Shown piece by piece: positions 1 through 5,839 of a stretch of DNA of 7,611 nucleotides; the stretch's first letter is position 1; each line of letters opens with the position of its first letter. The stretch spans positions 1 to 7,611 of the forward strand of contig CAMLRI010000083.1 in assembly GCA_946482385.1 (NCBI GenBank). Reading direction: 5' to 3'. The translations under genes were made by a program, and so were the position numbers. The notes under the pieces were generated by a model. That model saw nothing but the letters and a program-made list of their open reading frames with translations. It searched no databases and was not told the origin of the DNA. Source of the DNA: an uncultured Cellvibrio sp. (GTDB taxonomy: Bacteria > Pseudomonadota > Gammaproteobacteria > Pseudomonadales > Cellvibrionaceae).

Positions 1-55
1 TTCAAAATCCGGCGCCCTTAAAAGCGTGTCGGTTCGAGTCCGACCACTGGCACCA
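1..55 (+). tRNA. tRNA-Leu (anticodon CAA), 3' part, cut by the window edge
   Basis: The stretch folds as the 3' part of a class II tRNA. The anticodon loop TTCAAAA is at 1-7 with anticodon CAA at 3-5. The 3' half of the anticodon stem is at 8-12. A long variable arm follows, with stem CGC/GCG at 13-15 and 24-26. The T arm is GTCGG, loop TTCGAGT, CCGAC at 28-44. The acceptor 3' strand is CACTGGC at 45-51, then A52 and an encoded CCA at 53-55. The anticodon and long variable arm match tRNA-Leu(CAA). The 5' part would lie outside the window, so I cannot tell an intact gene from a 3' fragment duplicated by phage integration. The window begins exactly in the anticodon loop, a common end point of tRNA attachment cores. 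Confidence 0.93.
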
Positions 56-66
56 CCATACAGATC

Positions 67-95
67 AAGGGCTTACAGCGATGTAAGCCCTTTTT
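67..95 (+). terminator. Rho-independent terminator after tRNA-Leu
   Basis: A perfect 10-bp stem (AAGGGCTTAC at 67-76, GTAAGCCCTT at 83-92) with a six-base loop runs into a T tract at 91-95. It lies 11 bases after the CCA end and should end the tRNA transcript. Confidence 0.9.
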
Positions 96-125
96 CTTTG
101 CCTGCTGTTTTTGCCGCTGCGCTTA

Positions 126-145
126 AAAGTGGGCCCAAAGTGGGC
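126..145 (+). repeat. Direct repeat of AAAGTGGGC, possible integrase arm-binding sites
   Basis: AAAGTGGGC occurs at 126-134 and again at 137-145, an exact repeat with an 11-base period, about one helical turn. Inverted partial copies follow (CCCACT at 159-164, GCCCACT at 174-180). Closely spaced short repeats beside a tRNA attachment site often act as arm-type sites for a tyrosine integrase. That role is inferred. The repeat itself is seen directly. Confidence 0.45.
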
Positions 146-270
146 ACACATTAAAAAACCCACTGAAACCCGCGCCCACTCTGCCCCCGGCATCCTGCTG
201 CGCCAGCTGCGCAGTAGTTCAACCCCCTACAACCCCATTCAATCCAAGAAAACACCCCCTATGACGCAAC

Positions 271-290
271 CCAGGCCTGCTGCGGCCTGG
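271..290. repeat. Hairpin-forming inverted repeat
   Basis: CCAGGCC at 271-277 pairs perfectly with GGCCTGG at 284-290 around a six-base loop. No T tract follows on either strand, so it is not a standard intrinsic terminator. It might be a protein-binding palindrome or a structural element of the attachment region. Its role is unknown. Confidence 0.4.
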
Positions 291-394
291 CTTCACGCCC
301 CAGCTTCACCTACCCCATATTTTTTCCAAAAGCCGCAGGTCGGGGAGGAGTGAATTTTGCCCCCTCGCCTCTATTCCATGAGCAGCATCACACC

Positions 395-422
395 TTGCGG
401 CAGCAGCGTTGATTACTATTTG
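395..422 (+). promoter_or_regulatory. Possible sigma-70 promoter of the toxin-antitoxin operon
   Basis: TTGCGG at 395-400 and TATTTG at 417-422 are spaced by 16 bases, a plausible but weak -35/-10 pair about 50 bases before the toxin start. An operon must start in this interval, because the only upstream transcription unit visible ends at the tRNA terminator. The exact boxes are uncertain. Confidence 0.25.
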
Positions 423-427
423 CCCGC

Positions 428-442
428 CTCCCCATTTGGGAG
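428..442 (+). promoter_or_regulatory. Small inverted repeat in the toxin leader (possible operator)
   Basis: CTCCC at 428-432 pairs with GGGAG at 438-442 around a five-base loop. It sits just after the proposed -10 box, so it could be an operator or a 5' end hairpin. The stem is short and may be chance. Confidence 0.2.
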
Positions 443-457
443 CCATATCAGCCACTT

Positions 458-463
458 AAAGGA
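458..463 (+). promoter_or_regulatory. Shine-Dalgarno sequence of the toxin gene
   Basis: AAAGGA lies 10 bases before the ATG at 474. A second copy-like element, TAAGGA at 468-473, abuts the ATG and is too close to serve this start well. It could compete for ribosome binding and lower toxin translation, which is inference. Confidence 0.55.
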
Positions 464-473
464 CGGTTAAGGA

Positions 474-851
474 ATGAACACAAAAGAGAAGCTCTATATA
501 GCCCCGGAAGATTTATACCGGCTCGGAAACTCCAGCTCATCCCTCATATCCAGGGTTAGGGATCGAGAAGTGGATACAATCGAAATGAATGGGATTACAT
601 CTGTTATTGCCAACGGCAAAGGGATTAGTCTCTACAACAAGGCAGGGTTAGAAAAAATCCCATTATCCGGATGGGTGTGGGAAGTTAAGGTGTCCACTGT
701 ATTGCCAATCGGCTTAAAATTGATAAAGGATAACCGGCCAGAAGGGCATTACACTTTGGCGCCGGCTAGCAACATGCTATTAAGTGAATATGTGGCCCTA
801 CTGGAAAAAGTCGCCGTACATTGCCAAAAAGTATTTCGCAAGCAGGCATAA
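474..851 (+). CDS. Tse2-like (ADP-ribosyltransferase-fold) toxin
   Basis: Encodes 125 residues. From memory of the Pseudomonas aeruginosa T6SS effector Tse2, several blocks line up in the same order: Leu-Tyr-Arg at 14-16; a Gly-x-Ser-x-Tyr-Asn-Lys-Ala-Gly block at 50-58 (Tse2 has Gly-Thr-Ser-Val-Phe-Asp-Arg-Ala-Gly); a Leu-Pro-x-x-Leu-Lys block at 77-82; and His-Tyr-Thr-Leu-x-Pro-Ala at 92-98 (Tse2 has His-Tyr-Thr-Ile-x-Pro-Ala), followed by a C-terminal helix rich in Lys/Arg. Tse2 has an ADP-ribosyltransferase-like fold and kills or halts cells from inside the cytoplasm. This protein is somewhat shorter and has no signal peptide or membrane segment. It overlaps the next gene by one base, as expected for a toxin and its inhibitor. 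The pair is AT-richer than the tail genes, suggesting separate acquisition. Secretion by a T6SS is not implied here, and a resident toxin-antitoxin or anti-phage role is equally likely. Activity is untested. Confidence 0.72.
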   Translation: MNTKEKLYIAPEDLYRLGNSSSSLISRVRDREVDTIEMNGITSVIANGKGISLYNKAGLEKIPLSGWVWEVKVSTVLPIGLKLIKDNRPEGHYTLAPASNMLLSEYVALLEKVAVHCQKVFRKQA

Positions 852-1102
852 TGATGAAAAAATTTAATTTGGAAATTACAGAGCAAAACTTCAATTTATT
901 ATGGCGATCACTTGACGCACTTGAAAAAAATTTGCTGAAAGTAATTGCTGACAATGAAGATGATGACGACAGTGAAGAGGCGGCATTTGCAGGCAATGAT
1001 CTTGTTTATCTGCGCATGTATCGTGATGATTTACAGCGTGATGCCGAATCAGCCGGATTTAATAAATCTGCGTTTAGCCTTTCTGACACAGTAATCAGCT
1101 AA
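851..1102 (+). CDS. Small acidic helical protein, probable antitoxin/immunity (Tsi2-like)
   Basis: Encodes 83 residues from ATG 851, or 82 from the adjacent ATG at 854. The start is placed where TAATG joins the toxin stop to this ATG, giving translational coupling. An in-frame ATG at 821 would lie deep inside the toxin gene and is less likely. The protein appears as two helices (about 9-34 and 45-68) joined by an acidic loop Asn-Glu-Asp-Asp-Asp-Asp-Ser-Glu-Glu at 35-43, with a short tail Phe-Ser-Leu-Ser-Asp. Tsi2, the Tse2 immunity protein, is also a small (about 77 residues) acidic helical protein encoded just after its toxin, and the second helix has a similar Asp-Leu...Asp-Asp-Leu pattern. 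Direct sequence identity looks low, so the assignment rests on neighbour, size and layout. No DNA-binding motif is evident, so it may neutralise by direct binding without repressing its own promoter. Confidence 0.68.
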   Translation: MMKKFNLEITEQNFNLLWRSLDALEKNLLKVIADNEDDDDSEEAAFAGNDLVYLRMYRDDLQRDAESAGFNKSAFSLSDTVIS

Positions 1103-1130
1103 AAAAAATGCCCGGCGATTGCCGGGCATT
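1101..1130. terminator. Convergent terminator between toxin-antitoxin and tail operons
   Basis: A perfect 10-bp stem (AATGCCCGGC at 1107-1116, GCCGGGCATT at 1121-1130) with loop GATT. Eight A bases at 1101-1108 become a U tract for minus-strand transcripts, making it a strong intrinsic terminator for the tail operon. For the plus strand the T tract is short (TTTAACTAATT), so it is weaker there. It starts directly after position 1100 and overlaps the end of the antitoxin stop codon region. Confidence 0.88.
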
Positions 1131-1140
1131 TAACTAATTC

Positions 1141-2406
1141 TCAGTAAAATTGAGCCGTAAAAAAATCAGCGGCAATAAACTCCCCTGTCATCAGATCAGG
1201 CACAATAAACATTCGTGAAGACAACACACCCGCCTGATCCGCAGTAATAAATACCTGGTGCATAACAGCAGTTTGGTCATTCCACCGCCAGCACGAGCGA
1301 ACCCCTAGCGCGCTCGCCCTCACCCGCCCGTCCGGATAAACCTCAAAGCCGCCACCCTCAGCGGGGTAAACAAATTTTTGGCCGGCGGCAATAGGAAGAT
1401 GTGCAGCCAGGTATCGGTCATCATCAGTAACCAGCGCAGCAAACTCGACAACATCATAGCCCTCGGGCGGTAGTAGCGGCACAGTAATTGACGCGCTCTG
1501 TGGTCCCGGCGCAGTCAATTGCAAGGTGTGATCGGCATTAGGATCAGGGTATGCCTCCCCATCAGCGTAGGCCGGCATTACCGAGTTAGAGCTGGCGCTC
1601 GTACCGCCAAATCCCGTTAATGCCTTCCCTCCTAGGTTTCCGCCAGTTGGCGCGGCTAAAAAGTTTTGCAGCACCGCAGTAATTGATCCGCCGGCTTGCA
1701 CTCCGTTACCACTGTTAACACTTGTAACGCCAGGAACTGACTCGAGAACCGGGTTGTCGCTACTATATGTCCAAGTTCCCGGCGGGGTGATTGCGTGCGC
1801 GCCAGAACCGGTGCTGCCGATATTTCCTGCGCCCCAGTCATTAACTGCGTCCCATCTCTCTAGCGGAGTCGCTCCAGCCACCGAGCCGGTGAGTCGGTAC
1901 TCGTCAAACTGTGAATCACTAATTGACTGAGGTAGCACCGCTAGGTAAGCGTAGCGACGAGCTGATACAGTGTAAGCCCCACTAAATAAAACCAAGTCAT
2001 CTAAACTAGTTATTGGTCTATTGGTCGCATTAGTTGCAGTCTGTAATGCGCCGTTTTGATACCAGCGCAGGGTTCTGCTTGTAGCGCTGGCAAAAGTGAC
2101 AGCAATCGGTACCCAAATGTTTTGGCTTTCAGTTTTTGCGCGCTGAGCTCCAAAGTAGGTGGCCGCGCCTGAATAAATTTGTCCATAAGGTCCAGCGTTT
2201 GCTGCACCACACGCCTGATAGACTTCGCCGAAATTAGAGGCGTCATCATTGCGGATGCGCATCAAGCCAATGTCGGCATGACTGACGCTTGCTGGCCATG
2301 CGACGACTTTAGCCCACAACATGAAAGTTATTGGCGTTGTTATGTCGGCAAAAATATTCTCAAGAGTTAATGCCCCGTTAGCATTGGCTGCAATCTGAAT
2401 TGACAT
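1141..2406 (-). CDS. LamG/concanavalin A-like tail protein, probable receptor-binding protein
   Basis: Encodes 421 residues, the last gene of the tail operon. Residues about 25-170 look like a LamG-type jelly roll: a first strand Ile-Thr-Phe-Met-Leu-Trp-Ala-Lys at 26-33, a central strand pair Trp-Val-Pro-Ile-Ala-Val-Thr-Phe at 98-105 with Arg-Trp-Tyr-Gln-Asn-Gly at 114-119, and a closing strand Ala-Tyr-Leu-Ala-Val-Leu at 153-158 before a Ser-Asp-x-x-Phe-Asp-Glu-Tyr turn. Residues about 224-325 resemble an Ig/TIG-like beta sandwich, and the rest is a beta-rich C-terminal domain. Such modules bind sugars in phage tail fibres and spikes. The ATG overlaps the previous stop by one base (TAATG) and has a strong GGAGGTG Shine-Dalgarno sequence. 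No catalytic motif of a depolymerase is evident. Role in host recognition is inferred from fold and operon end position. Confidence 0.75.
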   Translation of the reverse strand: MSIQIAANANGALTLENIFADITTPITFMLWAKVVAWPASVSHADIGLMRIRNDDASNFGEVYQACGAANAGPYGQIYSGAATYFGAQRAKTESQNIWVPIAVTFASATSRTLRWYQNGALQTATNATNRPITSLDDLVLFSGAYTVSARRYAYLAVLPQSISDSQFDEYRLTGSVAGATPLERWDAVNDWGAGNIGSTGSGAHAITPPGTWTYSSDNPVLESVPGVTSVNSGNGVQAGGSITAVLQNFLAAPTGGNLGGKALTGFGGTSASSNSVMPAYADGEAYPDPNADHTLQLTAPGPQSASITVPLLPPEGYDVVEFAALVTDDDRYLAAHLPIAAGQKFVYPAEGGGFEVYPDGRVRASALGVRSCWRWNDQTAVMHQVFITADQAGVLSSRMFIVPDLMTGEFIAADFFTAQFY

Positions 2407-3254
2407 TAAACACCTCCACCTTTGACTGCGACGCCGATGCGTGAAAAGTACATATATTGTGGACTCGCCAGCACCCCCGCTCCGACGCCGCCATAGGTTG
2501 GCTGAGCGACTACGTGATCAAATAGGTAGCCCGCGTTCATAAATTGGACGTTTGTGTGCTCTGTGGTTTTTACGCCATTAACCCACATGTGCGCCTGGCC
2601 ATCCGAATTCCCTGGGGTATTTGCGACGATATGAATTTTGACGTGATTAACGCTGCCGTGCGGAGCGCCGATTGTTGATAAATTGGGGCGAAGATCACGA
2701 ATGGTTACACCAGGCCCTTGTTGGAATATGGTGTAGCGCGGCGGATTAAAATCCGAGTCGTAACAGACCACGCATGGGTCGCCACCTCCACCGTAGCCGC
2801 TCGCTGTCACAAAAAATATCTTGTTGGTTCCGGTTGGGTGGTTGACCCAATTTGTCGAGACAGCATGCTCAAACTCAAGCCATACCTCGCTTGATCCGGC
2901 ATGCCAAATCGCAGAGTTTGCTGGATCAATACCTGTCGACGCGGGGGCGGTTCCATCCAGCTGAGTATCATTCGCCGGGAAAATAATGCGCCCTAGGTTG
3001 CCGCTCACCGATTGCGTGAACTCACCGTTTACATTGGCACTGCCATTCGCAACAATGTCAATCTTCCCATTATTGGAATACCACCACCCTTCACCCGCTA
3101 ATGTTTCAAAATTCCGCGACTCCAGCAGAGTAAAACCATTGGGCAGGTTGATAATAAATTCAGTTGTTGCGTCGCTGTTATCGCTATTAACACTATCCCA
3201 ATCCCCAACACCCCCGCCGCCCCGGTACAGCAGCAATCGTGCGTACTCAGCCAT
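2406..3254 (-). CDS. Concanavalin A-like (polysaccharide lyase-like jelly roll) tail protein
   Basis: Encodes 282 residues. The N-terminus is Gly-rich (Arg-Gly-Gly-Gly-Gly at 11-15), perhaps a flexible link to the tail. Residues about 120-275 show the pattern of a concanavalin A-like lectin/glucanase fold: Val-Trp-Leu-Glu-Phe-Glu at 124-129, Lys-Ile-Phe-Phe-Val-Thr at 145-150, a strand pair around Val-Lys-Ile-His-Ile-Val at 205-210 and His-Met-Trp-Val-Asn-Gly-Val at 222-228, and a closing Tyr-Met-Tyr-Phe-Ser-Arg-Ile-Gly-Val at 267-275. This is the pattern seen in alginate lyase and heparinase-like folds, but I see no certain active site. A GAGGTGA Shine-Dalgarno sequence precedes the ATG. It probably forms a surface-binding tail component together with the next gene. 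Confidence 0.7.
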   Translation of the reverse strand: MAEYARLLLYRGGGGVGDWDSVNSDNSDATTEFIINLPNGFTLLESRNFETLAGEGWWYSNNGKIDIVANGSANVNGEFTQSVSGNLGRIIFPANDTQLDGTAPASTGIDPANSAIWHAGSSEVWLEFEHAVSTNWVNHPTGTNKIFFVTASGYGGGGDPCVVCYDSDFNPPRYTIFQQGPGVTIRDLRPNLSTIGAPHGSVNHVKIHIVANTPGNSDGQAHMWVNGVKTTEHTNVQFMNAGYLFDHVVAQPTYGGVGAGVLASPQYMYFSRIGVAVKGGGV

Positions 3255-3274
3255 AAATCACCTCACTAATAGAC

Positions 3275-3607
3275 CTAAGTGCGGCCCCATTGATTCACGA
3301 TGAAACGAACCGTGCCAGCACCTGAATCCACCATTTTGATGGCAGTCAGACGTTTGTTGGATATGGTGAATGTGCGCTTCCTGGCTGTGTCGGCCAGGTT
3401 TATGGCTGAGTCCGTAACTGTTTCAAAATCATCATCAACGAATTCCCCAGGTGCATTAACATCCAATAACGGTCTGGCAAACGGGGTAATTTCTCCGGTA
3501 TTGCGACCAGTGATCGTAACTTGAGTAAATTGATAATCGGGATTTAGCATTATCAGAGGCGAACCGCCCCCTACGTGATTAATTGTTTGCTGTGTTGGTA
3601 TACGCAT
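3275..3607 (-). CDS. Small beta-rich phage protein of unknown function
   Basis: Encodes 110 residues. I do not recognise the family. The sequence alternates in a beta-strand manner, with Phe-Thr-Gln-Val-Thr-Ile-Thr at about 27-33, Arg-Thr-Phe-Thr-Ile-Ser at about 78-83 and Val-Arg-Phe-Ile-Val at about 100-104, suggesting a small beta sandwich. There is no signal peptide or membrane segment. The start has an AGGAGA Shine-Dalgarno sequence. It sits 17 bases after the spike gene and 20 bases before the first lectin-like gene, so it may be an adaptor that anchors the receptor-binding proteins to the baseplate. That role is inference from position only. Confidence 0.8.
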   Translation of the reverse strand: MRIPTQQTINHVGGGSPLIMLNPDYQFTQVTITGRNTGEITPFARPLLDVNAPGEFVDDDFETVTDSAINLADTARKRTFTISNKRLTAIKMVDSGAGTVRFIVNQWGRT

Positions 3608-3624
3608 AAACGTCTCCTAAAAAA

Positions 3625-4608
3625 TTAAGGCTCAATAATCGGATCAAGGCGGCCTTTAATCCCGTCCGCGCTAGATTTTTGCCCGGTAAAAGCGCCGGAT
3701 TGGTTTGGTGCTGCCGTATTTTTTGGCGCACCATCATCTGTATAGGGGTGCGTGTGGCTAGATGCAGTATTGGCAATATCCGCGACCACCTGAATCAAAT
3801 CGCTCAATATTTTTAAAACGTTTTCGCCTTCACTACCCAACCACACTTTGCCGCCATTTTTAACGCGCAACGGCTGCTTGGCGACTGCAAGCGAATCAAC
3901 AATATTGCCAATCCGCTGCTTTAAATCGCGGCCAATTTTGTTGTTTTGGTCACTCGCTGTGGTGATATTTAAATTATCCACAGCACCAACATTCAGGGTG
4001 CCGCCGCTTAACAGCTTCAGCGCCCCCAGCGCCTCAACCACTTTGGTTCCCAACACCTGTTCGGTGCTGTTTTGTTTTACCACCGCCAAAAATTCCTGGG
4101 CGGTGGTTGTTGCGCTGTAGCAGTCCAGCGCATAGCTAAGGCAATCATCATAAATGCCCGCATCTGTAGCCCGGTGCCAATTGCCCTGGGTATCTGCGCG
4201 CTGCTCCACGCCCAGGCCTGCGCACCATGCCAGTTCGCCAGGGTCCACCGTGGGCAGGCTCATTTCTAGCGGCAACACCGTGCGAATAAAGGGGCGGTCT
4301 GGCAAACCAAAGGCAAACGCCAATTCAACCAGGGCGCCAGCCTCTGGGAAGGCGTACACGCCGCGATCCTGGCCGCCCCCTGGCACGGGTAGCGGCACAG
4401 CCTTAAACACGGGCAGCAGCTCATCTGGCGTGCAGTCGTGCCGCAACACTTGCACGTCCACCGCATAGCGCGGGCGAAACGCCTCGCTTAACGATTCGGT
4501 GCGAACCGGGTCGCTTACCGAAACCACACGGCCAATAATTGGCAGGTACGCGCCCGAAAAAAGCGGCGTGTGGTTGCGTTCGTTTATACGGCGAATCTGG
4601 TCGTCCAT
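3625..4608 (-). CDS. Baseplate spike, gpV/Mu gp45-like (Phage_base_V family)
   Basis: Encodes 327 residues. An OB-fold (about 18-115) starts with Leu-Pro-Ile-Ile-Gly-Arg-Val-Val and ends with the typical block Arg-Gly-Val-Tyr-Ala-Phe-Pro-Glu-Ala-Gly (82-91) and Pro-Phe-Ile-Arg-Thr-Val-Leu-Pro (106-113). Residues about 165-260 form short repeating strands with Gly turns, as in the trimeric beta-helix of spikes. Near the C-terminus comes Ser-His-Thr-His-Pro (284-288), then Ala-Pro-Asn-Gln-Ser-Gly-Ala-Phe, a layout common at the end of gpV-like proteins. The spike sits below the hub and pierces the host outer membrane. Its ATG lies 25 bases inside the hub gene, with a weak upstream GGGGT, so translation is probably coupled to the hub. 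The His-x-His pair could bind a metal, but this is unproven. Confidence 0.85.
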   Translation of the reverse strand: MDDQIRRINERNHTPLFSGAYLPIIGRVVSVSDPVRTESLSEAFRPRYAVDVQVLRHDCTPDELLPVFKAVPLPVPGGGQDRGVYAFPEAGALVELAFAFGLPDRPFIRTVLPLEMSLPTVDPGELAWCAGLGVEQRADTQGNWHRATDAGIYDDCLSYALDCYSATTTAQEFLAVVKQNSTEQVLGTKVVEALGALKLLSGGTLNVGAVDNLNITTASDQNNKIGRDLKQRIGNIVDSLAVAKQPLRVKNGGKVWLGSEGENVLKILSDLIQVVADIANTASSHTHPYTDDGAPKNTAAPNQSGAFTGQKSSADGIKGRLDPIIEP

Positions 4609-5309
4609 CGGTTACCCCAGGGTTTTTTGTTCCAGGTAATAATTTGGTGCTCGCCATCCCAGGTCACTTTAGTAACCACACCTGCACCGCTGGCCATGGC
4701 GCCAGGGCGCAACTTGGGCATAGCCGGTATGCGGGCCATATTTGCAATGCCGGTGCTTTCCATCATGCTGGTGGGCAACTCAATTTCGCGGCCAGCCCAA
4801 AAGCTATGTGCCCAGCTACCCACATACACAGAGCCATCGCCCTGCTGCTGCCACAGGTATTGCGGTACCGAATACACATTGGCGATAGAATCCATGCAGT
4901 AATAGCCGCTGCCCAATGAATAAAAGGCCGGCGCTTTTTTTGTGCTGTAGGCTTGCTCCGGGGTGATAAATTTAAGGCCGGTTTCCTGGGCGATAACGGC
5001 TAGCACATCGCGCACCGACACATTGCGCAAACTCACCGGCACCAGGCGGCTAAGCGATCCGGTTAGCTCGCGGCAAAAAATGCGCTGCTGTTTTTTATCA
5101 ATCGCAAAACTGTTATCAACGTAGCCTGCAAACACTTCCTGCAACGCCTGCGGGTCATAGCCCGCGCAAAAACGCACCAGCCCGGCCAATGCTACATCGG
5201 CAGAAACATCAAACACGGCGCTGCCTGGGTTAAATAAATCCAGCCGCACATCCTCTTTTGTTAGCGGGTAACTGGTGCCGCCCACCCACACTTGTTTATG
5301 CAGCTTCAT
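4584..5309 (-). CDS. Baseplate hub protein, gp27/gpD-like
   Basis: Encodes 241 residues. Features of the hub family (P2 gpD, Mu gp44, the N-terminal part of VgrG) are an N-terminal beta domain, then Glu-Val-Phe-Ala-Gly-Tyr-Val at 58-64 and a polar strand ending Phe-Cys-Arg-Glu-Leu at 78-82. Next is a helix typical of hubs, Val-Arg-Asp-Val-Leu-Ala-Val-Ile-Ala at 99-107, followed by a Thr-Gly-Leu-Lys turn. A C-terminal beta barrel carries Lys-Leu-Arg-Pro-Gly at 199-203 and Lys-Val-Thr-Trp-Asp-Gly at 214-219. It would form a trimer joining tail tube and spike. It is shorter than gpD or gp44, suggesting a compact hub. It overlaps the preceding gene by four bases (ATGA) and the spike gene by 25 bases. 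The hub call is supported by the adjacent spike. Confidence 0.72.
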   Translation of the reverse strand: MKLHKQVWVGGTSYPLTKEDVRLDLFNPGSAVFDVSADVALAGLVRFCAGYDPQALQEVFAGYVDNSFAIDKKQQRIFCRELTGSLSRLVPVSLRNVSVRDVLAVIAQETGLKFITPEQAYSTKKAPAFYSLGSGYYCMDSIANVYSVPQYLWQQQGDGSVYVGSWAHSFWAGREIELPTSMMESTGIANMARIPAMPKLRPGAMASGAGVVTKVTWDGEHQIITWNKKPWGNRWTTRFAV

Positions 5310-5839
5310 GCCAACGCCTTATCCAGTTTTTCTAGTTGCCGTTCAAACCAGGTTAATTCCCCCTGGCCGCCCTCGTCGGTATCGCCCTCGCCGGTTGCGG
5401 CGGCAGTGGTCGCGCCAGTGGCCGCCTGCCCAGGTGCCGTGCTCAAGCTCAAGCGCTGCTCTGTTTTTTCCGAAACACTATTAAATTCCAGTAACGAAAA
5501 CTGAATATTCCACGCCTTTAAACCAGGCGCCTGGCGAACATAAAAACTATCGGTAAACGTAACCCGCCGAACCTTGAGCGAGTTGGCCAGTTCATCGGTA
5601 ATGGTATAAACCACCGGGCTGCCATCGGTGCGCACAGCTTTGGCAACGCCAATTAACCGGCTTAGGTCATCGGCATCTACAAATGGAATTAATAGCGACA
5701 CCATAAACTGCATGGGTTTAAAGCCCTTGTGCGCGGTATCTGTGCCACTGGTTTGCGCCCCCAGCGATTCCGATTCAATGCGCATTTCCATGGTCACCTG
5801 CAACTCTTTACGGGGCAGGGTGTAATTGTCCAGCATCAT
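5306..5839 (-). CDS. Probable baseplate-complex protein with acidic linker and C-terminal helix
   Basis: Encodes 177 residues from ATG 5839, where ATGATG overlaps the previous stop by four bases and GGGAG lies 11 bases upstream. A TTG start at 5887 would add 16 residues inside the preceding gene and is rejected. Residues 1-130 look like a conserved tail protein of the baseplate-complex type: an N-terminal Met-Leu-Asp-x-Tyr-x-Leu-Pro, Lys-Gly-Phe-Lys-Pro at 38-42, Ser-Leu-Leu-Ile-Pro-Phe at 48-53 and Val-Arg-Arg-Val-Thr-Phe-Thr-Asp at 90-97. Then comes a low-complexity Ala/Thr/Gly-rich, acidic linker (134-160) and a short amphipathic helix from Leu-Thr-Trp-Phe-Glu. The linker and helix may tether it to the hub. 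Family recall is from memory and moderate. Confidence 0.6.
   Translation of the reverse strand: MMLDNYTLPRKELQVTMEMRIESESLGAQTSGTDTAHKGFKPMQFMVSLLIPFVDADDLSRLIGVAKAVRTDGSPVVYTITDELANSLKVRRVTFTDSFYVRQAPGLKAWNIQFSLLEFNSVSEKTEQRLSLSTAPGQAATGATTAAATGEGDTDEGGQGELTWFERQLEKLDKALA

Larger units (their letters stand above)
96..394. other. Stretch without a convincing gene between tRNA terminator and toxin promoter
   Basis: About 300 bases with no supported gene. An 80-codon open frame (111-353, plus strand) has no Shine-Dalgarno sequence and a Pro-rich, low-complexity product, so I do not call it. The stretch holds the AAAGTGGGC repeats, a 7-bp hairpin at 271-290 and a purine-rich tract (about 339-350) facing a C-rich tract (359-368). 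It is best read as the attachment-site flank of the prophage. Confidence 0.6.

Noticed and set aside
111..353. 80-codon open frame on the plus strand after the tRNA terminator
   Set aside because: No Shine-Dalgarno sequence, Pro-rich low-complexity product, and it spans the repeat and hairpin elements. Best read as non-coding attachment flank.
821..850. Longer start (ATG 821) for the antitoxin
   Set aside because: It would overlap the toxin gene by 31 bases. The TAATG junction at 849-853 gives a more natural coupled start.
1141..3254. Diversity-generating retroelement variable region in the receptor-binding genes
   Set aside because: No reverse transcriptase, no near-repeat template copy in the window, and the C-termini do not look like C-type lectins.
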